Assembly (NCBI RefSeq): GCF_900115185.1
Contig: NZ_FOVN01000004.1
Span: forward strand, 7,501-71,500
Length of the DNA stretch: 64,000 nucleotides
Direction: 5' to 3'
DNA from: Algorimicrobium echini
GTDB lineage: Bacteria > Bacteroidota > Bacteroidia > Flavobacteriales > Flavobacteriaceae
Within the stretch, counting starts at the first letter, position 1, and the number at the start of each line of letters is the position of its first letter. Below are positions 48,259 to 57,178 of the stretch, piece after piece. Made by a program: the position numbers and the translations under genes. A model generated the notes under the pieces. It saw only the letters and a list, made by a program, of their open reading frames with translations. It was not told the DNA's origin and made no database searches.

Positions 48259-49266
48259 ATGAATTTAGAGTTTTCTTTTATTATCCCTGTTTATAACCGT
48301 CCAAGTGAGATACATGAGTTATTACAAAGCTTTAGTGTTCTTAATGGTGACAAAAATTTTGAAATTGTTATTATTGAAGATGGTTCAACAAAACCATCCA
48401 ATAAGATTGTATCCAATTATCAAGAAAAATTGAACATAACTTATTTAGTTAAAGAAAATTCAGGACCTGGTGATTCTAGAAATTATGGAATGCAGCGTGC
48501 AAAAGGCAATTATTTTATCATTTTAGATTCAGATTGTATCCTGCCTTCAAATTATTTAAATATTGTAAAAACATCACTAACTGATAATTATTTTGATTGT
48601 TTTGGCGGTCCAGATGCGGCTCATGAAACGTTTAGTAATTTGCAAAAGGCTATTAATTTTGCCATGACGTCCTTTGTAACCACAGGAGGAATTAGAGGTA
48701 ACAAAACACAAATTAACAAATTTCAACCACGAAGCTTTAATATGGGATTGTCTAAAGAAGCATTCCTTAAAACGGGTGGTTTTGGCAATATTCATCCTGG
48801 TGAAGATCCTGACTTGTCTTTAAGACTTTGGAAACTAGGATTTCAAACTGTTTTAATTCCTAAAGCATTTGTATATCACAAACGACGAATAACTTGGTCA
48901 AATTTTTACAAGCAAGTTTCAAAATTTGGTTTGGTACGTCCTATATTAAATGAATGGCACCCTGAATCAAAAAAAATTACATATTGGTTTCCATCCGTGT
49001 TTATTATAGGTTTTGCTATAGCTTTGTTTCTAATGGCTTTTAGTGTTTATCCAATAATAATTTTTTATGGAATTTATTTTTCGTTGGTTTTTATATTGGC
49101 TTTAATCTCTACGAAAAGTCTGATAATTGCTTTTCAGTCTGTTTTTGCCACTTTAATACAATTTACTGGGTATGGTTTCAGTTTTATAAAATCTATTAGT
49201 ATATTAAAGTTAAGCAACCAAAAGCCGGAAGATATTTTTCCTGAATTATTTTTTAAAACTAAATGA
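48259..49266 (+). CDS. Family 2 glycosyltransferase
   Basis: 335 residues. GT-A fold: FSFIIPVYNRPSEIHELLQS, VIIEDGSTKPSNKIV, SGPGDSRNYGMQRAKGNYFIIL and DSDC (metal-binding DXD-like: LDSDCILPSNYL, ~residue 97). A Glu/Asp acceptor motif appears in FGNIHPGEDPDLSLRLWK (~178-195). Two C-terminal hydrophobic segments (~240-265, ~270-290) suggest membrane attachment. Probably adds sugar to a lipid or glycan; substrate unknown. Overlaps the YbbR gene by 4 bp, which overlaps coaE by 4 bp, so the three are one message. Confidence 0.9.
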   Translation: MNLEFSFIIPVYNRPSEIHELLQSFSVLNGDKNFEIVIIEDGSTKPSNKIVSNYQEKLNITYLVKENSGPGDSRNYGMQRAKGNYFIILDSDCILPSNYLNIVKTSLTDNYFDCFGGPDAAHETFSNLQKAINFAMTSFVTTGGIRGNKTQINKFQPRSFNMGLSKEAFLKTGGFGNIHPGEDPDLSLRLWKLGFQTVLIPKAFVYHKRRITWSNFYKQVSKFGLVRPILNEWHPESKKITYWFPSVFIIGFAIALFLMAFSVYPIIIFYGIYFSLVFILALISTKSLIIAFQSVFATLIQFTGYGFSFIKSISILKLSNQKPEDIFPELFFKTK

Positions 49267-50228
49267 TGGGTAGACTAAAAGTGAAAATATTAAAAGCACT
49301 AAAAAATAAGAAAATTAATGTATTTTTTCTGTTTTTACTGATGTCCTTTGGTGTCCTTATTTTGCTTAAGCTTTCTAAAACCTATGTAAACACAATTACG
49401 TTTCAGGTTACTAAAATTAATGTTCCTGAAGCTCATGTTGTTTTTGATGATCATCAAAAAACATTACGAGTAGGAATAAAAGCACAAGGATTCAGCTTAT
49501 TAAAATATTATTTTAACAAGCCCAAAATTAATATTGATTTCAGCCACAATATAACAAAAACAGATAGTCTTTATATTTGGAATAAAAACACAGCCTATTT
49601 AGATATTCTATCGCAGTTTGATAAATCGGTTGAGGTTGTTAATATTAATCCAGATACTTTACACTTTAAATATGATGTAAACGCCATTAAAAAAGTACCT
49701 ATAAAGTTAAACGCCAAAATAAATTACGCTATAGGTTATGACATTTTAGATGCTTTTATATTAAGCCCAGATTCTATTAAAATAATTGGACCTAAAGTGT
49801 TGATTTCTGAAATAGATTTTATAGAAACAGACACCTTGAAACTTCAGGATGTCAAGGACAATATTAAATCTACTATATCCTTAAAGTTACCAACCGATGA
49901 ACAAGAAATTAAATTTTCTAGTAAGGAAACACACGTTGTAGCTACGGTAACTAAATTTACAGAAGGTAAATTGAAAATTCCGGTAAAAGTTATAAATGTT
50001 CCAGAAAACATAAATCTGAAATATTATCCAAAGAAAATAAACGTTTCATACTATACCAGCTTATCAAATTATAACTCGATAACAGCGTCCGATTTTGAAA
50101 TTGTTTGCGATTTTTCGGAGGTATCAAAAAATCAAACGTTTTTGATACCAAGGCTAACAAGACAGCCAAAAGTTTTAAGACATGTTAAAATTAATCATGA
50201 TCAAATTGAATATATTATAACAGAATGA
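49263..50228 (+). CDS. YbbR-like domain-containing protein
   Basis: 321 residues with an N-terminal TM helix (NVFFLFLLMSFGVLILLKLS) and extracytoplasmic YbbR-like repeats: DTLHFKYDVNAIKKVPIKLNA (~140), ILSPDSIKIIGPKVLISEIDF (~180) and KLKIPVKVINVPENINL (~240). Canonical YbbR/CdaR regulates the diadenylate cyclase CdaA (DacA); no cdaA is in this window, so that link is only by family. Overlaps the glycosyltransferase and coaE by 4 bp each. Confidence in the domain is good, in its role low. Confidence 0.82.
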   Translation: MMGRLKVKILKALKNKKINVFFLFLLMSFGVLILLKLSKTYVNTITFQVTKINVPEAHVVFDDHQKTLRVGIKAQGFSLLKYYFNKPKINIDFSHNITKTDSLYIWNKNTAYLDILSQFDKSVEVVNINPDTLHFKYDVNAIKKVPIKLNAKINYAIGYDILDAFILSPDSIKIIGPKVLISEIDFIETDTLKLQDVKDNIKSTISLKLPTDEQEIKFSSKETHVVATVTKFTEGKLKIPVKVINVPENINLKYYPKKINVSYYTSLSNYNSITASDFEIVCDFSEVSKNQTFLIPRLTRQPKVLRHVKINHDQIEYIITE

Positions 50229-50818
50229 AAATAGTCGGTTTAACTGGTGGAATTGGTAGTGGGAAAACAACGGTTGCAAAAATGTTTTCAGAATTAGGTG
50301 TACCAACCTACATTGCTGATGATGAGGCAAAAGCTCTAATAAACCGTTCCAAAGTAATAAAACGCAAACTTATAAATTTATTTGGAGACCAGGCTTATTT
50401 AGGTAATACTTATAATAAAACATTTATTGCACAGGCTATATTTAATGATAAAAGCTTACTAAAAGCTATGAATAGTATTGTTCATCCAAAAGTAGCCAGT
50501 CATTTTATAAAATGGAAAGAAAAGCAGCAATCGGATTATGTTTTAAAAGAATCAGCAATCTTATTTGAGCATGGCGGTGATAAAGATTGTGATTTCACTA
50601 TTTTAGTAACTGCTCCAGAAGCAGTTAGAATTCAGCGTGTTGTAGATCGCGATCAAAGAAGCAAAGATCAAGTTCAAGCCATCATTAATAACCAATTGCC
50701 TGATGCGGTTAAAATAAAGAAAGCTAGTTTTGTTATAGAAAACACGGATATGGAAGCAACTAAAAATCAAGTCTTTAAAGTCCATAAGAAACTTGTCAAA
50801 GCTTCTAAAGTGTCTTAA
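50225..50818 (+). CDS. coaE: Dephospho-CoA kinase
   Basis: Phosphorylates dephospho-CoA at the ribose 3'-OH, the last step of CoA synthesis. P-loop GLTGGIGSGKTTVAKMFSELG at the start, then YIADDEAKALI (substrate Asp), SIVHPKVASHFIKWKEK and ILVTAPEAVRIQRVVDRDQR. 197 residues, normal. Its ATG overlaps the YbbR stop by 4 bp. The two-component operon begins 70 bp later after an AT-rich repeat region. Confidence 0.96.
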   Translation: MKIVGLTGGIGSGKTTVAKMFSELGVPTYIADDEAKALINRSKVIKRKLINLFGDQAYLGNTYNKTFIAQAIFNDKSLLKAMNSIVHPKVASHFIKWKEKQQSDYVLKESAILFEHGGDKDCDFTILVTAPEAVRIQRVVDRDQRSKDQVQAIINNQLPDAVKIKKASFVIENTDMEATKNQVFKVHKKLVKASKVS

Positions 50819-50821
50819 ATT

Positions 50822-50884
50822 TTAACATTTTTGTTAATGTAAGGTTAAATGCTAAGATAGCTAAATGTTAAAATGTTAATTTTG
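50822..50884 (+). promoter_or_regulatory. Promoter and repeated operator-like region of the two-component operon
   Basis: Inverted repeat TTAACA-TTTT-TGTTAA (50822-50837) is followed by two direct repeats GYTAAATGYTAA (GTTAAATGCTAA 50844-50855; GCTAAATGTTAA 50860-50871), 16 bp apart. A third half-site GTTAAT overlaps the -7 element TAATTTTG (50877-50884). The sites thus overlap the promoter, as expected for an OmpR-type autoregulator, and only 4 bp separate the -7 element from the kinase ATG. Confidence 0.5.
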
Positions 50885-50888
50885 AACG

Positions 50889-52463
50889 ATGAGCAAAAAG
50901 CTATTCATCATACTGGTGTTATTAATGAGTTTGTCCCTCGTTGGTATAATATTTGTTCAAGCTTACTATATTAATAATTCCATTAAAAATGAAGAAGACC
51001 AGTTTAATTTTAATGTAAAAAAAGCATTAAGTTATGCGTCTCGCGAAATTGAAGAAAAGGAAGTGCTTAATTACTATAACAGGTATCAAACGCTAATTGA
51101 TGAAAAGAAACAAGCGGATACAGTAGCAATTTCTAAACTATTTATTGTTTCGCAAATTAATGATACCAATGAAACTTTTATTTATAGAAGTGGCATTTTA
51201 GAAGAAAACCATAAATTATCTTCGTCGCTCTTTGACATCGGTTTAGATAGCCTTAATATTAAGCGGATTATAGGAACTTCAGAAACTAAAGTTTTTAGTA
51301 ATCAAACTAGTCTAGATAATGATTTGTCTTCCAGTAATCCCGTTTTAAGCTTAATGAAAAACGGTAGGATGTCCGTGGCTGAACGAATTAATTTTGATGA
51401 AGCATTCAAAGCTCTAGGGAGTAGAATTCCAATACATAAACGGGTTAAAGAATCGCAAATTCAAAGATTGTTATCAAAAAAACTTAAAGATGACAATATT
51501 GATTTGGATTATGAGTTTGCTATATACAGTAATGATTTAGCAACAAAAATACAAACAGACAATTTTGAATTTCAACCAGGAACATTTAGTATTCCTATTT
51601 TTTCCAATGAGTACGATAAAAATAATTATAAATTACTAGTTAATTTTCCAACACGTAATAAGTTTATACAGTCGTCTATTATCCGGATGACATTATTGTC
51701 AATTATTTTTACATCAATCATCATCATTGCTTATTCTAGTGCGTTATTACAATTATTTAGGCAGCGTAAAATTTCTGAAATAAAATCAGACTTTATCAAT
51801 AACATGACACACGAATTTAAAACACCTATTGCAACAATAAACCTTGCTTTAGATGCCATTAAAAACCCGAAAGTTATTGAAGATAAAGAGCGTGTAGCAA
51901 GATACTTGCAAATGATTCGGGATGAAAATAAACGTATGCATGCACAAGTAGAAAATGTATTAAGAATATCTAAACTTGAAAAAAACGAATTAAATATTAG
52001 TAAAGATCGTGTAGACCTTCATGAATTAATTGAAGATGCCATCACGCATATTGAATTAATAGTGGAAGACAGGAAAGGCTATATTCATACACACTTAGAT
52101 GCTCAACAAACATCAGTTTTAGCCAATGAAACACATTTTACTAATGTTATTGTAAACATTCTGGATAATGCTGTTAAGTATTCGCCAGAATCACCAAAAA
52201 TTGATGTTTATACCGAAAATGTAGGTACAAATATATTTTTAAAAATTAAAGATCAAGGAAGCGGTATGAGTAAAGCCGCTCAAAAACATGTGTTTGAAAA
52301 ATTTTATAGAGAGCACACAGGTAATATACATAATGTAAAAGGACATGGATTGGGGTTAGCATATGTAAAACGTATGGTAGAAGATCACCAAGGACACATT
52401 TCCGTAGAAAGTGAAAAAGAAAAAGGAAGTACTTTTATTATAAAACTTCCATTAATATCGTAA
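50889..52463 (+). CDS. Two-component sensor histidine kinase
   Basis: 524 residues. TM1 ~5-25 (FIILVLLMSLSLVGIIFVQ), a large periplasmic sensing region (~30-255), TM2 ~265-285 (MTLLSIIFTSIIIIAYSSAL). HisKA with phospho-accepting His308 in FINNMTHEFKTPIATINLAL; HATPase_c with N-box VIVNILDNAVKYSPES, G1 IKDQGSGMSK, F-box VFEKFYREHTG and G2 VKGHGLGLAYVKRM. The layout is like RprX of Bacteroides. The ATG is 4 bp after a -7 element. Signal sensed is unknown. Response regulator 5 bp downstream. Confidence 0.94.
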   Translation: MSKKLFIILVLLMSLSLVGIIFVQAYYINNSIKNEEDQFNFNVKKALSYASREIEEKEVLNYYNRYQTLIDEKKQADTVAISKLFIVSQINDTNETFIYRSGILEENHKLSSSLFDIGLDSLNIKRIIGTSETKVFSNQTSLDNDLSSSNPVLSLMKNGRMSVAERINFDEAFKALGSRIPIHKRVKESQIQRLLSKKLKDDNIDLDYEFAIYSNDLATKIQTDNFEFQPGTFSIPIFSNEYDKNNYKLLVNFPTRNKFIQSSIIRMTLLSIIFTSIIIIAYSSALLQLFRQRKISEIKSDFINNMTHEFKTPIATINLALDAIKNPKVIEDKERVARYLQMIRDENKRMHAQVENVLRISKLEKNELNISKDRVDLHELIEDAITHIELIVEDRKGYIHTHLDAQQTSVLANETHFTNVIVNILDNAVKYSPESPKIDVYTENVGTNIFLKIKDQGSGMSKAAQKHVFEKFYREHTGNIHNVKGHGLGLAYVKRMVEDHQGHISVESEKEKGSTFIIKLPLIS

Positions 52464-52468
52464 AAGCT

Positions 52469-53185
52469 ATGACAGAACAAAACAAAAAAATATTATTGGT
52501 AGAAGATGATCCAAATTTTGGAACCATTCTTAAGGATTATTTAATGATGAATGATTACGAAGTAACCCACGCCAAAAATGGTATGGAAGGCTTTGAAAAG
52601 TTTAAAAAAGACGATTTCGACTTATGTATTTTAGACGTTATGATGCCTTATAAAGATGGTTTTACATTAGCTAAAGAAATTCGCGAGAAAAATACGGAAG
52701 TGCCAATTGTATTTTTAACAGCAAAAGCCATGAAAGAGGATGTTTTAAAAGGGTACAAGGTAGGAGCAGACGATTATTTAAATAAGCCTTTTGATAGTGA
52801 AGTATTGCTTATGAAAATTAAAGCAATTATGCAGCGTAAAGCTACTGAAACAGTTGCTGATAGCAAGCAATTTCAATTTACAATTGGTGGGTTTGAATTA
52901 AATTCCAAATTACGTTTTTTAACTTATAATGGTGGTGAGCAAATTAAATTATCACCAAAAGAAAACGAGTTATTACGTTTACTAGCCTTGCATGAAAACG
53001 ATTTAATGCCTCGTGAATTAGCTTTAACCAAAATTTGGCGAGACGATAATTATTTTACATCTCGTAGTATGGATGTTTATATTGCTAAACTGCGTAAATA
53101 CCTGAAATTAGACGAAAATGTAGAAATTCTTAATATTCATGGAGAAGGATTTAGATTGGTAGTAAATTCGGATTCGGAAGATTAA
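52469..53185 (+). CDS. OmpR-type DNA-binding response regulator
   Basis: 238 residues. Receiver domain ~7-120: acidic pair in ILLVEDDPNFG, phosphorylated Asp56 in LCILDVMMPYKDG, conserved Thr in IVFLTAKAM and Lys in DDYLNKPFD. Winged-helix Trans_reg_C ~135-235: GGEQIKLSPKENELLRLLAL, TKIWRDDNYFTSRSMDVYIAKLRK, ILNIHGEGFRLV. RprY-like. It forms the operon with the sensor kinase and probably binds the repeated GYTAAATGYTAA sites upstream; this is inferred. Confidence 0.95.
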   Translation: MTEQNKKILLVEDDPNFGTILKDYLMMNDYEVTHAKNGMEGFEKFKKDDFDLCILDVMMPYKDGFTLAKEIREKNTEVPIVFLTAKAMKEDVLKGYKVGADDYLNKPFDSEVLLMKIKAIMQRKATETVADSKQFQFTIGGFELNSKLRFLTYNGGEQIKLSPKENELLRLLALHENDLMPRELALTKIWRDDNYFTSRSMDVYIAKLRKYLKLDENVEILNIHGEGFRLVVNSDSED

Positions 53186-53195
53186 GTTCTAATAA

Positions 53196-53223
53196 AAAAA
53201 CCAGCAAAAATGAGCTGGTTTTT
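53196..53223. terminator. Bidirectional terminator between response regulator and miaA
   Basis: 10-bp stem AAAAACCAGC / GCTGGTTTTT with loop AAAAATGA and T-runs on both strands, serving the convergent regulator (plus) and miaA (minus) genes. Confidence 0.88.
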
Positions 53224-54135
53224 TTATGCTTTAATTGTAGATTCTATTTCAGAAATAATGGTTTCATGCTTTGTGTCATAATTAAACCAGAGGGTTTCTT
53301 CACGACGTTTAAACCATGTTAATTGCCGTTTTGCAAAACGACGGCTATTTTTTTTAATTTCTGAAACGGCAAAGTCTAACGTCCATTCCTTTTCTAAATA
53401 ATTAAAAAGTTCTTTATACCCTACTGTATTTAAGGCATTTAAATGTGCTTTTGGTTTAAGTGTTTTCACTTCTTCAAGTAGTCCTTGCTCTATCATAATA
53501 TCTACGCGTTTATTTATACGCTCGTAAATTATTTCGCGATCAGCAGTTAATCCAACGGTTAGGACTTTAAAGTTTCGCTTAATTTTAGATTTTTTCAAAA
53601 AAGAAGAATAGGGTTTACCTGTTCCAATACAAATTTCTAATGCACGAATAATGCGTTGTGGATTATTTAAGGCTATTTTATTATAAGTTTCTTCGTCTAA
53701 ATGTTTTAACTGGGACTGTAAGGTTTCTATACCATTGGCTATAAGCTGTGCATTTAATGAAATTCTGATGTTTTTATCTACTTTTGGAAACTCATCAAGG
53801 CCACAAGTAACAGCATCGACATACAATCCAGAACCTCCTACCATAATAACAACATCTCGGTTTAAAAACAACTTTGTTAACGTCTGAATAGCGTCTTTTT
53901 CAAAAGCACCGACACTGTAATCATCTTCAACCGATTTATGATGAATAAAATGGTGTTTAGCAGCTTTAAGTTCCGATGAATTAGGAGCGGCTGTTCCAAT
54001 TTGCATCTCTTTAAAAAACTGTCTAGAGTCTGCCGATATGATTTCGGCATTAAAATGTTGGGCTAGTGTAATACTTAAAGACGTTTTACCAATTGCTGTT
54101 GGTCCTACTATGGATATTAGATATTTCTCTGACAT
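53224..54135 (-). CDS. miaA: tRNA dimethylallyltransferase
   Basis: Adds dimethylallyl to A37 of tRNAs reading UNN codons. P-loop SIVGPTAIGKTSLSITLAQH (~10-17), DSRQFFKEMQIGTAAPN (substrate recognition), HHFIHHKSVEDDYSVGAFEKD, GGSGLYVDAVTCGLDEFP, and C-terminal RFAKRQLTWFKRREETLWF (RQxTWFR motif). 303 residues, normal. Its stop overlaps the shared bidirectional terminator region. The channel gene lies 21 bp upstream. Confidence 0.97.
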   Translation of the reverse strand: MSEKYLISIVGPTAIGKTSLSITLAQHFNAEIISADSRQFFKEMQIGTAAPNSSELKAAKHHFIHHKSVEDDYSVGAFEKDAIQTLTKLFLNRDVVIMVGGSGLYVDAVTCGLDEFPKVDKNIRISLNAQLIANGIETLQSQLKHLDEETYNKIALNNPQRIIRALEICIGTGKPYSSFLKKSKIKRNFKVLTVGLTADREIIYERINKRVDIMIEQGLLEEVKTLKPKAHLNALNTVGYKELFNYLEKEWTLDFAVSEIKKNSRRFAKRQLTWFKRREETLWFNYDTKHETIISEIESTIKA

Positions 54136-54156
54136 AAAGGCGATCGTCTAAATTTA

Positions 54157-55050
54157 CTAGGGTTTTAAATGTAAAGAATGTCCACATTTATAACAGAAAT
54201 CAGCCTGATCTTTATGGTTGTGTGCCAAACAACTTGGGCAAGATTGTGAATTTAAGTGAACATCGCTTGGATGTGGCGGAACTGGTGGTGGTAAATCTGA
54301 ATCCTTTTTTTTGTCAGAGTCTTCGTTGTTCGCTTTTCGGGTATATTCAGCAGAAACGATTCCGGTTGGAACAGCAATAATTCCATAACCTAAAATCATT
54401 ATGATGGTTGCAATAAACTGGCCTAGTGGTGTAACGGGAGCAATATCGCCAAAACCTACTGTGGTTAGCGTAACAATACACCAATAAATACTTTTTGGAA
54501 TATTACTAAATCCACTAGCTTCTCCTTCTACCAAATACATAATAGTTCCAAATATAGTTGCTGCAATAATTACAGCAAAAAGGAATACGGATATTTTAGC
54601 ACGACTGGCTTTAATGGCAGAAGCTAAATGATTAGAGGCTCCTAAAAAACGAGCGAGTTTTAAAATCCGGAATACACGTAATAATCGTAAAGCACGTAAG
54701 GCAACTAATGCGTGAGTTCCAGCAAATATTAATGATAAATATTTTGGTAATGTGGATAGTAAGTCAATAATACCATAAAAACTGGTAATATATTTAATGG
54801 GTCTTTTTACTGTAATAATTCGTAAAATATATTCAATAGTGAAAAGGATTGTTATAATCCATTCAGAGATATTTAAAAAATCATGATAATCTTTATCAAT
54901 ACTTTTTACACTTTCCAGCATGACTAGAACAATACTGGCAAGAATAACAATTAACAAAACAACATCAAATAATTTTCCTGCAGGTGTATCTGCTTCATAA
55001 ATTATTTCATGCAGTTTAGCTTGCCAATTTTTATATTGTTTTTTGCCCAT
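54157..55050 (-). CDS. Voltage-gated-type potassium channel with C-terminal zinc-ribbon
   Basis: 297 residues. Six TM segments of the Kv type: S1 ~28-50, S2-S3, an S4-like helix with repeated Arg (LVALRALRLLRVFRILKLAR, ~118-137), S5, pore with selectivity filter TLTTVGFGDIAPV (TVGFGD), S6. The cytosolic tail is a Pro-rich linker (DLPPPVPPHPSDV) and a CPSC...CYKC zinc ribbon (SCPSCLAHNHKDQADFCYKC). Such a tail on a small Kv channel is unusual in my experience. It lies 21 bp before miaA and 34 bp after the exonuclease gene. Confidence 0.9.
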   Translation of the reverse strand: MGKKQYKNWQAKLHEIIYEADTPAGKLFDVVLLIVILASIVLVMLESVKSIDKDYHDFLNISEWIITILFTIEYILRIITVKRPIKYITSFYGIIDLLSTLPKYLSLIFAGTHALVALRALRLLRVFRILKLARFLGASNHLASAIKASRAKISVFLFAVIIAATIFGTIMYLVEGEASGFSNIPKSIYWCIVTLTTVGFGDIAPVTPLGQFIATIIMILGYGIIAVPTGIVSAEYTRKANNEDSDKKKDSDLPPPVPPHPSDVHLNSQSCPSCLAHNHKDQADFCYKCGHSLHLKP

Positions 55051-55084
55051 AATCTTAAAAATACTAAAAGTTTATAGAAACTTT

Positions 55085-56452
55085 CTAATTATCGAATTTT
55101 ATAATTTTTAGTTTTTTGTTTTTTCTCAAATAGCTTTTAATAATGTGTTGTGCATCCCGATTGTTTTCCATTGGTGTAATTATGGATTGAAGTACTTCAA
55201 CATTGGTTATTTGATAATTTAAATTAAAATAACCAATACCTTTAAAGATTCCTTTTTCAATTAAAATAGCACTGCGCTCATCCACGTCTCGAGCACGATC
55301 AATAATAACCATATTTTGATCGTTATAGCTGTTTTTAGCAATTAACTGCAACACACGCTTATTATAAGATTCAGGAGATTCTGCTTCTATACAGGCACCT
55401 AAACACTGTTTGATATCATAATTGAAACAACTTGTTTTAGTTGGGTATAATCCTGTTAATTTCTGACAGAGTTGAAACTCTTCAACCGCATTAAATAGAA
55501 AACTTTTTGCACTTTGTCTGTTTGTAAACGTTGTAATTGGTTTTTTACGTCCATCGGCTTTTTCAATGACTAGATTAATGTAGCCATTAGAATCGGTATA
55601 TGAATATAACGCATGCGTAAAAATGTTTCGGCGAAGCGCTCTGTTAAATATGGGTTTATTTCGCTTAATTTCTTCACTTTCTTTAAGCAGAGCTACAAGT
55701 TCGCTTCCGGTATGTTCATAGGTTACAGCTGCAGCATCACGTTGAATTTTTTTAGATTTTGTACTGCTATTAGTAAAATGCTGACTAATTCTGTTTTTAA
55801 TATTATTGCTTTTACCAATATAAATTATGGCGCCTTCTGCATTATGGATATAATAAACACCTGTAATGTGCGGAAGTTCTTTAATGATGTTTTTTAAGTT
55901 GGCTGAAATTTCCTTTTTGGCTTCAACTTGAATGGCATCTTTAACAATTACTTTTTCTAAATCTTTGGACAATAGCATTTTAAATAGCTTGACCGTTGCC
56001 ATGGCGTCACCATTAGCACGATGTCTATCACTAACAGGAATACCTAGTGAACGTGCTAATTTACCTAAACTATAGGAGTCTTGACCAGGAATTAATTTTT
56101 TTGATAATTCTACAGTACAAAGGGTTTTTCGCTTGAATGGAAACCCTAAACGGTTAAACTCTGTTTTTAAAATCCGATAATCAAATTGGGAGTTATGCGC
56201 TACAATAATACAATCATCAGTCATTTCAACAATACGTTTGGCAACCTCATAAAACTTTGGCGCAGTTTGCAGCATTTTACTGTTAATACCAGTCAAGTTA
56301 ACTACAAAAGGCTGAATCTCACGTTCTGGGTTTATTAAGCTTATAAATTGATCTACAACCTTGTGGCCATCAAATTTATAAATGGCTATCTCTGTTATAC
56401 CTTCCTCATTGTATTTGCCACCAGTGGTTTCTATGTCAAGAATTGCGTAAAT
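55085..56452 (-). CDS. DEDDh exonuclease + GIY-YIG nuclease fusion (UvrC-like), apparently starting at ATT
   Basis: Residues ~1-165: DnaQ-like 3'-5' exonuclease with DIETTGG (first Asp/Glu), CIIVAHNSQFDYRILKTEF (second Asp) and HRANGDAMATVKLF (His-x4-Asp). Residues ~190-270: GIY-YIG domain (ITGVYYIHNAEGAIIYIGKS; NRISQHFTNSS). Then UvrC-like middle sequence with conserved Cys (CFNYDIKQCLGACIEAES). The frame is open far upstream but contains no ATG, GTG or TTG before TTG at 56296, which would cut off the DIETTGG catalytic motif. The codon at the position of the usual Met (IYAILDIETTGG) is ATT (56450-56452). Likely DNA repair or proofreading. Confidence 0.8.
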   Translation of the reverse strand: MYAILDIETTGGKYNEEGITEIAIYKFDGHKVVDQFISLINPEREIQPFVVNLTGINSKMLQTAPKFYEVAKRIVEMTDDCIIVAHNSQFDYRILKTEFNRLGFPFKRKTLCTVELSKKLIPGQDSYSLGKLARSLGIPVSDRHRANGDAMATVKLFKMLLSKDLEKVIVKDAIQVEAKKEISANLKNIIKELPHITGVYYIHNAEGAIIYIGKSNNIKNRISQHFTNSSTKSKKIQRDAAAVTYEHTGSELVALLKESEEIKRNKPIFNRALRRNIFTHALYSYTDSNGYINLVIEKADGRKKPITTFTNRQSAKSFLFNAVEEFQLCQKLTGLYPTKTSCFNYDIKQCLGACIEAESPESYNKRVLQLIAKNSYNDQNMVIIDRARDVDERSAILIEKGIFKGIGYFNLNYQITNVEVLQSIITPMENNRDAQHIIKSYLRKNKKLKIIKFDN

Positions 56453-56512
56453 AAGTCTGTTATTAGGATATTTATATTTGGTAAAGTTTGTTTTAATTAA
56501 CGCGTTTGTTTT

Positions 56513-57169
56513 TTAATAATTGCGCTCCCCAAAGATACTACTTCCAACACGAATCATGTTACTTCCGTTATTAATTGCTAACTCATAATCACCACTCATA
56601 CCCATAGAAATAATTTTCAAATTATGGTGAAGGGGTTTGAGGTCGTCAAAAATTGTTTTTAGTTTGTTGAATTCAGCCGAAACTTGATTTTCATCATCGG
56701 TAAAAGTTGCCATTCCCATAACACCAGTTATACACACATTTTGAAGTTCTTTAAAAACCTCGGACTCTAATAAATTTATTGCATCTGCCTTTGTCATGCC
56801 AAATTTAGAGTCTTCTTCAGCAATTTTTATCTGTAGCAAACAGTCAATAACACGTGATTCTTTTTTGGCTTGTTTATTTATTTCTTTAAGCAGTTTAAAA
56901 CTATCTACTCCATGAATTAAACTCACAAAGGACGCCATATATTTTACTTTGTTACGTTGTACATGTCCAATCATGTGCCAAGAAATATCCTTTGGTAAGG
57001 CTTCATGTTTTTCAGCCATTTCTTGAATTTTATTTTCGCCAAAAACACGTTGTCCTGCATGGTAAGCTTCCAGTATATCACTATTTGGTTTTGTTTTAGA
57101 AACAGCAACCAGAGTAACTTGTTCAGGGATTTTCGACTTTATATCTTGTAAGTTTTGTTTAATGGACAT
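56513..57169 (-). CDS. YggS family PLP-binding protein
   Basis: 218 residues, single TIM barrel that binds pyridoxal phosphate. Motifs: VTLVAVSKTKPNSDILEAYHAG with PLP-binding Lys (~residue 25), VFGENKIQEMAEKHEAL, WHMIGHVQRNKVKYMA, and ISMGMSGDYELAINNGSNMIRVGSSIFGER at the C-terminus. PLP homeostasis regulator (PLPBP/PROSC); no catalysis established. It ends 60 bp before the ATT start of the exonuclease gene and lies 9 bp after the unknown protein gene. Confidence 0.95.
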   Translation of the reverse strand: MSIKQNLQDIKSKIPEQVTLVAVSKTKPNSDILEAYHAGQRVFGENKIQEMAEKHEALPKDISWHMIGHVQRNKVKYMASFVSLIHGVDSFKLLKEINKQAKKESRVIDCLLQIKIAEEDSKFGMTKADAINLLESEVFKELQNVCITGVMGMATFTDDENQVSAEFNKLKTIFDDLKPLHHNLKIISMGMSGDYELAINNGSNMIRVGSSIFGERNY

Positions 57170-57178
57170 AATATTTTT

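Noticed and set aside
56297-56513. Frameshift or truncation explaining the missing start of the exonuclease gene
   Set aside because: The frame is intact through DIETTGG and beyond, and the N-terminal sequence is fully conserved-looking. Only the start codon is non-standard.
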